Below are positions 22,322 through 34,632 of a stretch of 45,187 nucleotides of DNA, piece by piece. The position numbers and the translations under genes are program-made. Each line of letters begins with the position of its first letter. Position 1 is the stretch's first letter. Origin of the DNA: UBA12151 sp964600645 (GTDB lineage Bacteria > Patescibacteriota > Minisyncoccia > Moranbacterales > UBA9337); contig CAZRJL010000002.1 of the NCBI GenBank assembly GCA_964600645.1, positions 1 to 45,187 on the forward strand. The letters run 5' to 3'. The notes under the pieces were generated by a model. The model made no database searches and was not told where the DNA came from. It saw only the letters and a program-made list of their open reading frames with translations.

Positions 22322-23734
22322 TTAATGGCTCTTGTGTTCGCCGTTTCCATTGCGGATTATCAATTTACTCTTAAGCGCTTTTTTGATCGCACCAACCAAT
22401 CTGGACTGCGTCATCGTTTCTTGTGTTCCGCTGGCCATATTTTTCACAATAACAGTTTCATCCAGTGCTTCCTTTTGCCCCATAATTAAAGTTATATCAA
22501 CGCCCAAGCGGTTTGCCGCGCGCATCTGCGCTTTGAGACTTCCTCTTCCGAAACTCTCGGCAGTAAGTATTCCATTTCTTTCCAACTCAGCAAACAAGCG
22601 GAGACTTTTCTTTTTTGCCAAACTTCCAAGCTGAGCCAAGAAAACTTTCGGCCGCGGTGGTTTGTATGATTTAGCATTAATTCTTTTCATTTCCATCACC
22701 AAGCGCTCAATTCCCAAACCGAAACCGATTGCCGGCGTGCTTTCTCCTCCGATTGCTTCAATTAATCCGTTATAACGTCCGCCGCCTCCCAATGAATGTT
22801 TCTTTCCTCCCTCATCCAGTGTCCAAATTTCAAAAACAGTTCGAGTGTAATAATCCAAACCCCTCACCAAATGAGGATTGATTGTATATGATAACTCCAA
22901 TTCATCCAGATATTCCAAAAGGCTTTTGAAATGCGTTCGACAATCAGCACAAAGATGATCCACTGTTTGTGGCGCTCCGGCAGCTACCTGAGAACACTTA
23001 TCTTCTTTACAATCAAGTATTCGCAGAGGATTTATTTCCAACCTGTTTTTGCAATCTTTACACAGCTTTTGCTTCTTCGATTCGAAATAGCTCACCAGAA
23101 GCTGCAAATATTCCTTCCGGCACTGCGGACATCCGATACTGTTGACTTGGAATTGCACTCCCTTTATTCCCAAACTACTGAGTACTCCGTCGGCCAACTG
23201 AAAAACCTGCGCGTCCAAAATCGAATCATCTTCTCCAAAAACATCAAAGTTTGCTTGCCAATGTTCGCGATATCTTCCTTCTTGCGGCCTATCGTAGCGA
23301 TACACAGGGCCAATGGAAAAAAGTTTCACCGGTTTTACATAAACATTCATTCCATGTTGAATATACGCGCGCGCGATTCCGGCAGTAAATTCCGGACGAA
23401 GAGCTACCTTATCCTTTCCGCGAGTCACAAAAGAATACAGCTCCTTATCTACAACATCCGTTCCTTCGCCAATTGAACGCACAAAAAGATTGGCATATTC
23501 CAAAACCGGAACATCAATTCTTTGATATCCGAATTTCTGGCAAGATTTTTCTAAAACATTACGCACCTGATTCCAATACGGCTGTTCTCCTGGCAAGATA
23601 TCGTGCATCCCTCGCACGGTTTGAAGCAGAATCGGCTCTTTGGGAATAGTATTGGCATTTTTTCTATCCGCCTTCTTAACTTTATTCACCCTGGCTGGAT
23701 TGGATTTTTTTACAGCAATTTTTTTTCTTAGCAT
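22322..23734 (-). CDS. hisS: Histidyl-tRNA synthetase
   Basis: The class II enzyme (470 residues from MLRKKI at 23734; 477 from an alternative at 23755) has the HisRS motifs: LQTVRGMHDILPGE, motif 2 LFSIGPVYRYDRPQEGRYRE, HisA LVRGLDYYTRTVFEI, and motif 3 PAIGFGLGIERLV. The C-terminal ~90 residues are the anticodon-binding domain. A Cys-rich insertion (CPQC ... CKDC ... CKEDKC ... CADC) between motif 2 and HisA is probably a zinc site. The N-terminal ~40 residues are a Lys-rich extension. Confidence 0.95.
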   Translation of the reverse strand: MLRKKIAVKKSNPARVNKVKKADRKNANTIPKEPILLQTVRGMHDILPGEQPYWNQVRNVLEKSCQKFGYQRIDVPVLEYANLFVRSIGEGTDVVDKELYSFVTRGKDKVALRPEFTAGIARAYIQHGMNVYVKPVKLFSIGPVYRYDRPQEGRYREHWQANFDVFGEDDSILDAQVFQLADGVLSSLGIKGVQFQVNSIGCPQCRKEYLQLLVSYFESKKQKLCKDCKNRLEINPLRILDCKEDKCSQVAAGAPQTVDHLCADCRTHFKSLLEYLDELELSYTINPHLVRGLDYYTRTVFEIWTLDEGGKKHSLGGGGRYNGLIEAIGGESTPAIGFGLGIERLVMEMKRINAKSYKPPRPKVFLAQLGSLAKKKSLRLFAELERNGILTAESFGRGSLKAQMRAANRLGVDITLIMGQKEALDETVIVKNMASGTQETMTQSRLVGAIKKALKSKLIIRNGNGEHKSH

Positions 23735-23773
23735 ATTATTTTTGAAAATTAACACTCGATGATTTTAAGAAAT

Positions 23774-24445
23774 TTATTTAGAATAATCCTCAGATTGCAA
23801 ATACAAATGCATTTTATTTAATGGCCACGCCCTAATCAACACTTTTCCGATAACATCAGTATTGCGAATTGCTCCCCAAACCCTTGAATCGGAACTATTC
23901 GGACGATTATCCCCCATAACAAAATATTCATCCTTACCTATTGTCTTGACAAAATCAGATCCACCTTCGTGAGTTTGCGTTATGACGCTTTCATCTAAAT
24001 AATCACTCTCGTCCAATATTCTTCCTCCTAACCATCGATCGTTATCTATAAACACTTTTCCATTCTTTATTTCTATTGTTTCTTCGGGTAATCCAATGAC
24101 TCTTTTGATATAAAATTGCCTCGGATCTTTCGGATAGCGGAACACAATTACATCCCCTCTTTCAAGTTTGCGAAATGGACTGAGTGTGGCAATTTTCATA
24201 TCTTCAATTCCAATTTCAGTTTTTTTATATCCGATTTCATTGACAATCAAATATTCTCCATCATCAAAACTCGGCTCCATACTAGCACCTTGGACAAAAA
24301 ATGGCTGAAAAACAAACACGCGAATGGGAATGATAATAATTAAGGCCAAGAAAAATATTTTTATTATTTCCACAAAAAAACCGCCGACGCCGTATGAAGC
24401 GTCTTCTTGAACGTCTATTTCTTTGTCGAAATTATCCGAAGCCAT
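23774..24445 (-). CDS. lepB: Signal peptidase I
   Basis: The 223-residue membrane protease has one N-terminal membrane helix (IIKIFFLALIIIIPIRVFVF), then box B VQGASMEPSFDDGEYLIVNE with the catalytic Ser, box D YIKRVIGLPEETIEI with the catalytic Lys, and box E GDNRPNSSDSR. It removes signal peptides from secreted proteins such as those at 14.4 and 16.6 kb. Confidence 0.95.
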   Translation of the reverse strand: MASDNFDKEIDVQEDASYGVGGFFVEIIKIFFLALIIIIPIRVFVFQPFFVQGASMEPSFDDGEYLIVNEIGYKKTEIGIEDMKIATLSPFRKLERGDVIVFRYPKDPRQFYIKRVIGLPEETIEIKNGKVFIDNDRWLGGRILDESDYLDESVITQTHEGGSDFVKTIGKDEYFVMGDNRPNSSDSRVWGAIRNTDVIGKVLIRAWPLNKMHLYLQSEDYSK

Positions 24446-24573
24446 CAAAATAAACACAATAAAATATTACCCGCCTCATTTCGAGGCTCAATACTCCCAC
24501 TCTACCACAACTTTCCAACCACCGCAAGGGTCGCCCTAAAACTATTATTTGCAAGATTTTTATTCAGAGAAAA

Positions 24574-25866
24574 TTATAGTTTGTCATACCCTTTCGCCAA
24601 AGATTGTATTCCCGGAGCGTAATTTGTGTATCCGTAGCAAGTCCATCCCAAATATTTCATAGAAGCGTAAATTTCCCAATCAACTTTTATGCTTTTACCA
24701 TTGCAAGGATTCTTAATACTAACCTTTCCATCGTTTGTCGCGCCATCATTCTCTAGTTTCAAAGCCATCGCTACCACTCCATCCAGAAGATCCCACGGAT
24801 CAGGCGGATTATTCCCGGTTGCCGAAGCAATTCGACTTTTGTATCCCATCCACGTGTCTGACATAAACTGCGCCGCGCCCATTGCTCCGCCGGATCCCGG
24901 ATAACTTTTTGAAGCGCAAGAAACCGGTCTTTTTTTGTAGTTATAATCAAGCTCCTCACATATTTGCTTGAAATATTTTTTTCTGGTCGTAGTCATAATA
25001 CTGTCAGTGTATGTACAATTTCCAGCCAAAGGATTACCTCCCGATTCCATAGACAGCATTCCAAATAAAAATCCTTTTCTTACCCCGGTAATTTTATTGG
25101 CGAATTTTATCGCATCCTTGATTTCTCCAGTATCATAACTCTTTCCCAAGATTCTATTCAAATCACTTTTCAATTCATTCATTTTTTGCTGCAATTCACT
25201 GATTGTTGCTTCTTTTTCCTCGACCTTATCTTCGAAAAATTCTTTCTCATTTACTAAAATATTTTTTTCACCCTGCTTCTCTTCTAAAATCTCTTGGTGC
25301 TCCTCTTTCTCTTCTTTTAATTCATTTTTTTCTTTTTCGAGGCTATTTTGAGATTCTTTTATGCTGTCCATCATAACCACGACTTTCTTTTTCAACCCCG
25401 ACAAGTGATCGCGCATAGCGAATGTTTCCGTAATATTATCATTACTTATGGCGGCATAAAAAAGCGGCCGATTGTAATTATAATATGCCTCCTGAATAAG
25501 CCTTGTTAAAATTTCTTTTTGTTTTTCAATAGTCCTCTCAATTTTTTCAATCTCTCCTTCTTTTCTGGTAATAGTTTCTTCCACGGTTTCAATCACGTTT
25601 GTTGTTTGATTAATCACTGCTTGAGTACTATTGACTGCACCTTGAAGCCTTTGAACGTCACTTTCATATCTCGCTTTTTTTTCCAGCTCTTCTTTTAATT
25701 GTTTTTCTGTTTTTTCAATACTGCTTTCCGCATCCGAAACATCATCCGCGCCACTGGCGATCTGAATTGTAAAAAAAGAAAAAGGGGATGGGGATGGAAA
25801 CAAAAAAACTCCCGCCAAAAAAATGGCGCTCGACAAAACGATTACTTTTTTCTTTTTTAATGTCAT
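24574..25866 (-). CDS. Secreted coiled-coil protein with lytic transglycosylase domain
   Basis: The 430-residue protein has a signal sequence (about 8-38), a long antiparallel coiled coil (about 40-245, rich in Glu, Lys and Gln, similar to the CwlO/EnvC/NlpD hook region), and a C-terminal lysozyme-like domain. That domain has LFGMLSMESGGNPLAGN (catalytic Glu), GGAMGAAQFMSDTWMGYKSR and DPWDLLDGVVAMALKL, like the MltB/SLT_2 family. It would cleave peptidoglycan glycan strands, perhaps at division. It is upstream of lepB and follows rplY; no endopeptidase partner is nearby. Confidence 0.85.
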   Translation of the reverse strand: MTLKKKKVIVLSSAIFLAGVFLFPSPSPFSFFTIQIASGADDVSDAESSIEKTEKQLKEELEKKARYESDVQRLQGAVNSTQAVINQTTNVIETVEETITRKEGEIEKIERTIEKQKEILTRLIQEAYYNYNRPLFYAAISNDNITETFAMRDHLSGLKKKVVVMMDSIKESQNSLEKEKNELKEEKEEHQEILEEKQGEKNILVNEKEFFEDKVEEKEATISELQQKMNELKSDLNRILGKSYDTGEIKDAIKFANKITGVRKGFLFGMLSMESGGNPLAGNCTYTDSIMTTTRKKYFKQICEELDYNYKKRPVSCASKSYPGSGGAMGAAQFMSDTWMGYKSRIASATGNNPPDPWDLLDGVVAMALKLENDGATNDGKVSIKNPCNGKSIKVDWEIYASMKYLGWTCYGYTNYAPGIQSLAKGYDKL

Positions 25867-25911
25867 ATCATTGGCTATATTTTACCATTTTTAAAAGCGC
25901 CTTGCAAACAT

Positions 25912-25940
25912 AAAAACCCCGACACAATGCCGGGGTTTTT
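25912..25940 (-). terminator. Terminator of rplY
   Basis: AAAAACCCCG / CGGGGTTTTT with a short loop, directly after the rplY stop. Confidence 0.9.
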
Positions 25941-25955
25941 GCAATATTCAAAGTA

Positions 25956-26624
25956 TTATTTTTTCTCCTCTTTCTTTTCCCCTTCAGCCGCTTTCTTTTC
26001 CACTCCCGCTACGCTGCTAACATCTTCTTCCACTTTTTCATTCAAGTCTGCCAATTCTTCTTCGCTTCGAGGAGCGGCAATAGAAGCGATTATTGTTTCC
26101 GCATCCACCAAAAACTCGACTTTCTCGGAAACCGGCAAGTCTTTCACGGAAATTCTGTCTTCAAAAGTTTTCAAGGCCGACAAATCAATTTTGAATTCTG
26201 AAGGCATATCCCCAGGAAGACATCGAATCGGAACTTCGTCAATACCTGTAACCAAAATTCCGCCCAGAGCTTTTACCGCCGGTGCTTCTCCGACAAATTC
26301 CAAAGGAATCTCGGTTTCAATTTCTTCATCCATACGCACTTGAAAAAAGTCAACATGAGAAAAATTTCCAACAAGCGGATCAACCTGGGTATCATGAATT
26401 AAAACGCTCATTTTTTTTCCCTCTCCGATTTCCAAATCAATTAAAGTATTTTCCCCTGCTTTTTCATACACACGAAAAAAATCAAGAGCGTTCACCCAAA
26501 GATTTTGAGTTTTGATTTTCTTTCCGTACACAACTGCCGGAACCTTTCCTTCTTTGCGTAGTGCTTTCGCTTTTTTCCCCGACTCCTCTCTGATTTGAGC
26601 CTTTACGAAAATATTATTTGTCAT
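25956..26624 (-). CDS. rplY: 50S ribosomal protein L25 (CTC/TL5 form)
   Basis: The 222-residue protein has the L25 domain (REESGKKAKALRKEGKVPAV, VYGK, NTLIDLEIGEGK, VLIHDTQVDPLVGNFSHVDF) and a C-terminal beta domain (LEFVGEAPAVKALGGILVTG ... DLPVSEKVEFLVDAETIIAS), i.e. the long CTC form that binds 5S rRNA. The end is an acidic/Lys-rich tail. Confidence 0.94.
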   Translation of the reverse strand: MTNNIFVKAQIREESGKKAKALRKEGKVPAVVYGKKIKTQNLWVNALDFFRVYEKAGENTLIDLEIGEGKKMSVLIHDTQVDPLVGNFSHVDFFQVRMDEEIETEIPLEFVGEAPAVKALGGILVTGIDEVPIRCLPGDMPSEFKIDLSALKTFEDRISVKDLPVSEKVEFLVDAETIIASIAAPRSEEELADLNEKVEEDVSSVAGVEKKAAEGEKKEEKK

Positions 26625-26650
26625 ATATTTTTCAATTTTGAATTATTAGA

Positions 26651-26980
26651 TTAAACAAAACTATTCAATTTCACGCCTTCTTTTTTTAATTTTTCATACA
26701 CATCTATCACATAATCAGAAGATATAGGCTCTTTACCGAAAAAAGCCCTGGCATCATCCGCACTCAAATCGGTTGCCATTCCCAAGCTCACCACTCCCAT
26801 TCTATTACGAGAAACAAAAACCAAGGTCGCCGTTTGACAATTCTGACAAGTCAAATGAAAAACTGTTCTGTCTCCGCTATCCTCTATCATTATTGTCCGC
26901 CTATGTTGATATTTCTTTCGACAAGCGGGGCACTCGATCAAATGTTTCAGGTTTTTTTCCATATTTTCCATATTCGCCAT
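26651..26980 (-). CDS. Zinc-ribbon protein of unknown function
   Basis: The 109-residue protein has a zinc ribbon (CPAC ... 28 residues ... CQNC) with beta strands between, then VSLGMATDLSADDARAFFGK and a C-terminal helix (DYVIDVYEKLKKEGVK). It is 26 bp upstream of rplY on the same strand. I do not recognise a characterised family; a ribosome- or transcription-linked role is only suggested by position. Confidence 0.7.
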   Translation of the reverse strand: MANMENMEKNLKHLIECPACRKKYQHRRTIMIEDSGDRTVFHLTCQNCQTATLVFVSRNRMGVVSLGMATDLSADDARAFFGKEPISSDYVIDVYEKLKKEGVKLNSFV

Positions 26981-27072
26981 TATAGCGGAAAAAACAAAAA
27001 ACGCAATCGCGCGCCACTCAAACAGCCTTTATCCAGAGTATCACTTTCTTGCCAAGCAGTCAAGCACGGTTA

Positions 27073-27699
27073 TTAATGATTCAAGAAAAATCCAGAAAGG
27101 ATTAATGTTCCGATAGCAACAATAACTACCGGCGCCAAAAATTCCAAAAAGCGAAATTTTTGCGTTATTCTGGAAAATTTGGAAGCCACAAAAAGAGAAA
27201 CCGCGCTACCAAAAATGAATCCGCATCCATAAGAGACAATTTTTATTGCCTCACTATTGGCAATGAAAATTGAAGATGTTACGACAAAATCATCGACGCT
27301 GTTAAAAGCATACAGAAAAAAAGAAAACATAAACAAATTCGCGCCTCTTTTCGTGTGAATATTGTTTTCCTCCGTTCTCTTTCCAGCTCTATTTTGAGCC
27401 AATCGCCTAATTTCGGAAAATCCAATCATCATCGGAATCAGCCCCGGAAGACGAAGAGCTATCGGATATTCCTCCAAATATTGACTAAAGTGGGAAAGAT
27501 AGGCGGCCAAAGAAACCAGCACGCCCACCGCAAAAAGATTACCAAAAAACATTAATACTTTTTCTTTATGGCTTTTCTTCTTGAATACTATCGACATAAA
27601 AAGCAAATCGTCAATTCCAGTACCATACCAAGTGACAAAACCTACTAAAAAAAACGATACTGCCACCTCTAATGAAAGTATGATTGCGTGATTTTCCAT
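27073..27699 (-). CDS. CadD-like transporter (LysE superfamily)
   Basis: The 208-residue membrane protein has six predicted helices arranged as two similar halves, each with an acidic pair near its start (GTGIDDLLFM and NSVDDFVVTS). This is the layout of cadmium-resistance CadD and related LysE-superfamily exporters. A cytosolic loop (RLAQNRAGKRTEEN) lies between the halves. The substrate cannot be read from sequence. Confidence 0.65.
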   Translation of the reverse strand: MENHAIILSLEVAVSFFLVGFVTWYGTGIDDLLFMSIVFKKKSHKEKVLMFFGNLFAVGVLVSLAAYLSHFSQYLEEYPIALRLPGLIPMMIGFSEIRRLAQNRAGKRTEENNIHTKRGANLFMFSFFLYAFNSVDDFVVTSSIFIANSEAIKIVSYGCGFIFGSAVSLFVASKFSRITQKFRFLEFLAPVVIVAIGTLILSGFFLNH

Positions 27700-27725
27700 T
27701 TTATTTTATTTTATTTTTATAAAAA

Positions 27726-28841
27726 TCAATAAGACTGCATTACCGGCAAGTCTGATCCTTTTTCACCCTTTAATTGAATATTTATCAAAATTCCCACAGC
27801 GGCAAAAATACTCACCAAAGAACTTCCTCCGTAGCTGAGAAATGGCAAAGGAATTCCCGTAACCGGCATTATTCCGATATTCATTCCGATATTTACCAAG
27901 ATTTGCAAAAAGAACATTATCATAATTCCAACAGCAATCAAATATCCAAAATTATCTTTGGAGTTTATGGCTATTTTTTTTATCCGATAAAAAATAACTC
28001 CGAACAAAAACAAAACAAGAAAAGCTCCCCAAGTTCCAAGCTCCTCGACAATCACCGCAAAAATAAAATCAGTGTGTTTTTCCGGTAAAAAATTTAGTTG
28101 GGATTGGGATCCGTGTCCGATGCCCTTGCCAGTCATCCCTCCGCTGCCAACCGCCACAATTGATTGGATTACATTATATCCGCTTCCCTGAGGATCTGAC
28201 TGCGGATTGAAAAGATTTTCCAGTCTTTCTTTTTGATAAGGAGCCAAAAAGAACCACCCAAATGCAGCAATAAAAATTCCGAGAAAAAACAAAATGGCTA
28301 GATTCCTTCTGCTAATCCCGGAAAGTAATGTCATTCCAATCCAAATGCCCGAAAGAATCATCGCGCTCCCAAAATCAGGCTGTTTGATAACCAAAAAAAT
28401 CATTATTAAGGACAGAACCAAGGAAGTAACAATTTTGGTTATCTCCCCCAATTCCATCCTCTTAGCTGAAAAAAAACTTGCTAAAAAAATTATCAATGAA
28501 AGTTTGGAAACTTCCACCGGCTGAATATGAAAGGGTCCCACGCCTATCCATCCGGAAGTTCCTCGAATACTCACACCAAAAAAAATAACTGCCAGTAAAA
28601 TCCCCAAAGTAATAAAATATACGGCGTTTCCGTATGATCTGAAATAATGATAATCAATGATCGAAAAAAAAATTGCCACCACCACCGCAATAAAAGAAAA
28701 CAATATTTGCTTGGAAAAAATACTCATTTCCACTCCCTGCTTGGCGGTGGAAATACTATACAAAGCCAATAGACCAAGACCTAAGAGTAGTGCGGCGGAT
28801 ACCGCCAAAGTCCAGTCTATTTTTAAAAGCTTGTTTGTCAT
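27726..28841 (-). CDS. rodA: Rod-shape SEDS glycosyltransferase RodA
   Basis: The 371-residue SEDS family protein polymerises peptidoglycan glycan strands from lipid II. It has about ten membrane helices and the family signatures FHIQPVEVSKLSLI, KQPDFGSAM, LNFLPEKHTDFIFAVIVEEL and PVTGIPLPFLSYGGSSL. RodA versus FtsW cannot be settled fully; the absence of divisome genes around and the VSIRGTSGWIGVGPF region favour RodA. No PBP2 partner is in the window. Confidence 0.9.
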   Translation of the reverse strand: MTNKLLKIDWTLAVSAALLLGLGLLALYSISTAKQGVEMSIFSKQILFSFIAVVVAIFFSIIDYHYFRSYGNAVYFITLGILLAVIFFGVSIRGTSGWIGVGPFHIQPVEVSKLSLIIFLASFFSAKRMELGEITKIVTSLVLSLIMIFLVIKQPDFGSAMILSGIWIGMTLLSGISRRNLAILFFLGIFIAAFGWFFLAPYQKERLENLFNPQSDPQGSGYNVIQSIVAVGSGGMTGKGIGHGSQSQLNFLPEKHTDFIFAVIVEELGTWGAFLVLFLFGVIFYRIKKIAINSKDNFGYLIAVGIMIMFFLQILVNIGMNIGIMPVTGIPLPFLSYGGSSLVSIFAAVGILINIQLKGEKGSDLPVMQSY

Positions 28842-28855
28842 AACTTATTTAAAAT

Positions 28856-29668
28856 TCATTCCTCTATGTGTCTTCCAGTGAGATAGCCCTGAATAAAGTT
28901 ATCAGCATCATACACATCAGCCTCCGCCTCCGCTTCAAAATTCCTTACGGAAAAATCAAAGCGATACGGCCAAGTAACGCGAAACTCACGTTCTTCTCCG
29001 GATTTTATGGTATTTAGAACCGAAGTATTCACTGCAACAACATTTCCCTGCTCACTTCTAAGCACGATGTTGATTTTAATTGAACCAAAATCGAAATAAC
29101 TTTCATTGCGCATAAGCCCTACCGCCTCGGCAACAAAAGCACCTCCTTCTGAATCGCTAAAGCGTTTGCTATAAATCCCGAGCGCCGGCTCTTCATATCC
29201 GGAAAATTCTTCCCACCGCTCACTGAAAATTTTAACTTCCAATTCGACGGGAGTTTGATTTGATTCCATGTTAGTCTCAATGACATATTTCGTTTCATAG
29301 GGCAAAATAAAGCCCGACCCTCTCTTTTCTCCGATAACATTACCGCCAGAATCTTTCAAAATAAAATTGTATTCAAAAGAAGAGCTTCCATATTGATGAT
29401 TGGGATTTTTTATCTTGGCAAAAGCATCAAATTTATTATTCCCTCCATAAACAAACCCGCTTTCAACTATTTCAATTTCATCGACTGAAATTTCTTGGAT
29501 GCACGCCGCACACACTCCTCCGCAATCCACCTGTTCCTCGTTTTGATTGGCAATTCCGTCGCTACACGTGGGTTTTGGCTGTAAAAATTTATAAACAGAA
29601 AAAACAATAATCAAAAAAAACGACAGATAAATTGAAATTATGATAGTTCTTTTGATTGCGCTTGACAT
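28856..29668 (-). CDS. Membrane-anchored extracellular protein with Cys-rich CSDG...DCGG motif
   Basis: The 270-residue protein has one N-terminal membrane helix (about 9-30), then CSDGIANQNEEQVDCGGVCA and AC, a short Cys cluster common in Patescibacteria surface proteins. A beta-rich part of about 210 residues follows with two FxxD/N-type repeats (FDAFAKIKNPNHQYGSSSFE; YFDFGSIKINIVLRSEQGNV), resembling DUF-type immunoglobulin-like folds. It lies 14 bp upstream of rodA. Function unknown. Confidence 0.65.
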   Translation of the reverse strand: MSSAIKRTIIISIYLSFFLIIVFSVYKFLQPKPTCSDGIANQNEEQVDCGGVCAACIQEISVDEIEIVESGFVYGGNNKFDAFAKIKNPNHQYGSSSFEYNFILKDSGGNVIGEKRGSGFILPYETKYVIETNMESNQTPVELEVKIFSERWEEFSGYEEPALGIYSKRFSDSEGGAFVAEAVGLMRNESYFDFGSIKINIVLRSEQGNVVAVNTSVLNTIKSGEEREFRVTWPYRFDFSVRNFEAEAEADVYDADNFIQGYLTGRHIEE

Positions 29669-29746
29669 AGTTTTTGGTAAAAAATTTATCTCTTTCTTTA
29701 TTTTACAAAAAAAACAGAAAAATAGCCAGCGGTATTTTTCAAAACA

Positions 29747-29773
29747 AAAACTCCGACGTTACGTCAGAGTTTT
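29747..29773 (-). terminator. Terminator of the 23S-5S operon
   Basis: AAAACTCTGACG and CGTCGGAGTTTT around TAA on the minus strand, followed by TGTTTTG. The stem is one member of the CTCCGAC...GTCGGAG palindrome family. Confidence 0.85.
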
Positions 29774-29787
29774 CAATAAATTGCATT

Positions 29788-29904
29788 GTCTTGGCGGCGA
29801 CCTACTTTCCTCCGAATAAACGGGGTATCATTGGAGCTGAAGGGCTTAACTTCTGAGTTCGAGATGGGATCAGGTGTACCTCCTTCGCAAAAACCACCAA
29901 GACG
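29788..29904 (-). rRNA. 5S ribosomal RNA
   Basis: The minus strand gives the 5S core: GGAGGTACACCTGATCCCAT, TCTCGAACTCAGAAGTTAAG and CCGTTTATTCGG, closed by helix I (CTTGGTGG with CCGCCAAG). The terminal stem extends a further ~8 bp beyond the mature ends (TTGCATCG / CAATGCAA), as expected for a processing stalk. It follows the 23S gene. Confidence 0.95.
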
Positions 29905-30025
29905 ATGCAATCTATTCTTCGCATAGCGTAGAATATGAAGCACATAACACAAAGCTGTGATGGAAAAAATTTCCCTTGCTTCATATTTCATGCTTCATAT
30001 TCTATGAATAAAATGTAAAGTAACT

Positions 30026-30039
30026 ATTAACTGTTAACT
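30026..30039. repeat. 3' arm of the 23S processing stalk
   Basis: ATTAACTGTTAACT is the exact reverse complement of 33114-33127 on the other side of the 23S gene; the pair would form the RNase III-type stem of the precursor. Confidence 0.8.
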
Positions 30040-30085
30040 CGCGGCGTAATGCACACTATAGTGGATGCACTAAACCAAAAAAATA

Positions 30086-33093
<3,008 letters not shown>

Positions 33094-33526
33094 CTTATTT
33101 TACTTTTTATTTAAGTTAACAGTTAATAATCACCTTTCGGAAAAAATTAACCGTCTTAGTTAAATTGCATTTATTTTACCTACATTTTATCTATTTTTTC
33201 CATCGCCTCGTTTTCCCGCTCGCCATAACAAAGACAATAAAAAAACATAGATGCTCGTTGATATTCTGTTTTCAAGTTTCAAACTTATGCGGAAAATTTT
33301 TCATACTATATATATTTTTGCATATAATAATATAGAATATTTCAGCATATTTTTTTCACCAAACCTCCAATTGACAAACAAAAAACTCGCCTATTGCGAG
33401 AAATATCTCTAACAAAACATTTTTGTTAAATATTTCACCCGCCCCTTTTATTCACTTTTGCGATTAATTTCTTAATCAGATTTTTATTTTGATTAAAGTT
33501 ATATTTACAATCTAAACCGCTATGAC
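33094..33526 (-). other. Leader of the 23S-5S transcript
   Basis: About 430 nt between the promoter and 23S hold no gene. It contains the 5' arm of the 23S stalk (33114-33127, AGTTAACAGTTAAT) and a small hairpin CTCGC-ctatt-GCGAG near 33386-33400. The rest is AT-rich with no recognised element; no tRNA or 16S remnant is seen. Confidence 0.7.
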
Positions 33527-33554
33527 ATAATAGCAAATCATAAAATCCTGTCAA
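33527..33554 (-). promoter_or_regulatory. Promoter of the 23S-5S operon
   Basis: TTGACA (33549-33554), 16 bp, TATTAT (33527-33532) on the minus strand, preceded by a G-rich stretch. It lies between mltG and 23S, so 23S has its own promoter. Confidence 0.8.
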
Positions 33555-33609
33555 GCCCCCACCCCTTTGCCCGAAAATATCCCCCGAATAACCTTTTACT
33601 ATTTGGAAT

Positions 33610-34629
33610 TTACAGTCCGTTTTTTACTTTATTGGCGTTGTGTTCTTCGAGAGTGCGGGCAAAGACCGTCTCTCCTGTTTGGGGATTGGAAAGAAAATAA
33701 TTGTAATCCGTCGAGGTTGGATAAATCGCCGCGGAAATTGCACTGAGTCCCGGATTGGAAATCGGACCCGGTGGAAGTCCCGGATTTTGATAAGTGTTGA
33801 AAGGCGAATCAACTTGCGTGTCGGCGTAGGAATATTGTTTTTTATTTTCTCCAAGAATATATGCCAGCGTAGCGCAGCTTTGCAAGGGCTGTCCAGATTT
33901 GATACGGTTCCAAAAAATTCCACTCACCAATTTGCGGTCATCTTGCGAGCGTACCTCGCTTTCAATAATACTTGCCATCGAAATAATTTCATACAAACTT
34001 TTTCCTTGATTTTTGATTTCCAAAATCATCTCCGGCGAAACTTTGCGCTTGAAATTGTCTAACATTTTCTTGATAACCATCTCGGCACTCGCATCCTTAG
34101 TGAAAAAATAGGTATCCGGAAAAAGATATCCTTCAAGATCATAGCCACTTGGAATATCACTCAGAAAGGCATATCCATATTTTTCGCCAAAATATTTCGG
34201 ATCTTTGGAAAGCGCTTCAAATTCATCCGCCGGCAAATTGTTGTTTTTTAATCTTTCGGCTATTTTCGAATTTCTCCAACCTTCAGGAATAGTAATTTTT
34301 ATTTGATTGTCTTCTTTTTTGGTGGTTATCAATAACGCAATTTCCGGAATAGTAAGATTGGAAGAAATCACATAATCGCCAGCAATTATTCTCCCGCGCA
34401 AATCCTGCTTCCAAAGATAAAAAACAAACAGCTTGCCGCCGGATATCAATCCTTCGCGTTCAAGATTTTCTCCGATTTCCATAGCATCTGATCCTTTTTC
34501 TATTGTGAAATATTTTTCTCCGGAAAAACTTCCGTGCGAAAAACTCATTTGATTTTGCAAATAAAAAAATCCTCCCGCCGCCGCAAGAATAATCAAAAAA
34601 ACAAAAAAAATATTTTTAATCATTGCCAT
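33610..34629 (-). CDS. mltG: Endolytic murein transglycosylase MltG
   Basis: The 339-residue YceG-family protein has one N-terminal membrane helix (FFVFLIILAAAGGFFYLQ), a LysM-like N-domain (YFTIEKGSDAMEIGENLERE), and the catalytic domain with MASIIESEVRSQDDRKLVSG (catalytic Glu), NRIKSGQPLQSCATLAYILG, YNTYQNPGLPPGPISNPGL (here FNTYQNPGLPPGPISNPG) and ATSDYNYFLS-like PTSTDYNYFLSNP. It cuts nascent glycan strands and sets their length. Confidence 0.95.
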   Translation of the reverse strand: MAMIKNIFFVFLIILAAAGGFFYLQNQMSFSHGSFSGEKYFTIEKGSDAMEIGENLEREGLISGGKLFVFYLWKQDLRGRIIAGDYVISSNLTIPEIALLITTKKEDNQIKITIPEGWRNSKIAERLKNNNLPADEFEALSKDPKYFGEKYGYAFLSDIPSGYDLEGYLFPDTYFFTKDASAEMVIKKMLDNFKRKVSPEMILEIKNQGKSLYEIISMASIIESEVRSQDDRKLVSGIFWNRIKSGQPLQSCATLAYILGENKKQYSYADTQVDSPFNTYQNPGLPPGPISNPGLSAISAAIYPTSTDYNYFLSNPQTGETVFARTLEEHNANKVKNGL

Positions 34630-34632
34630 ATA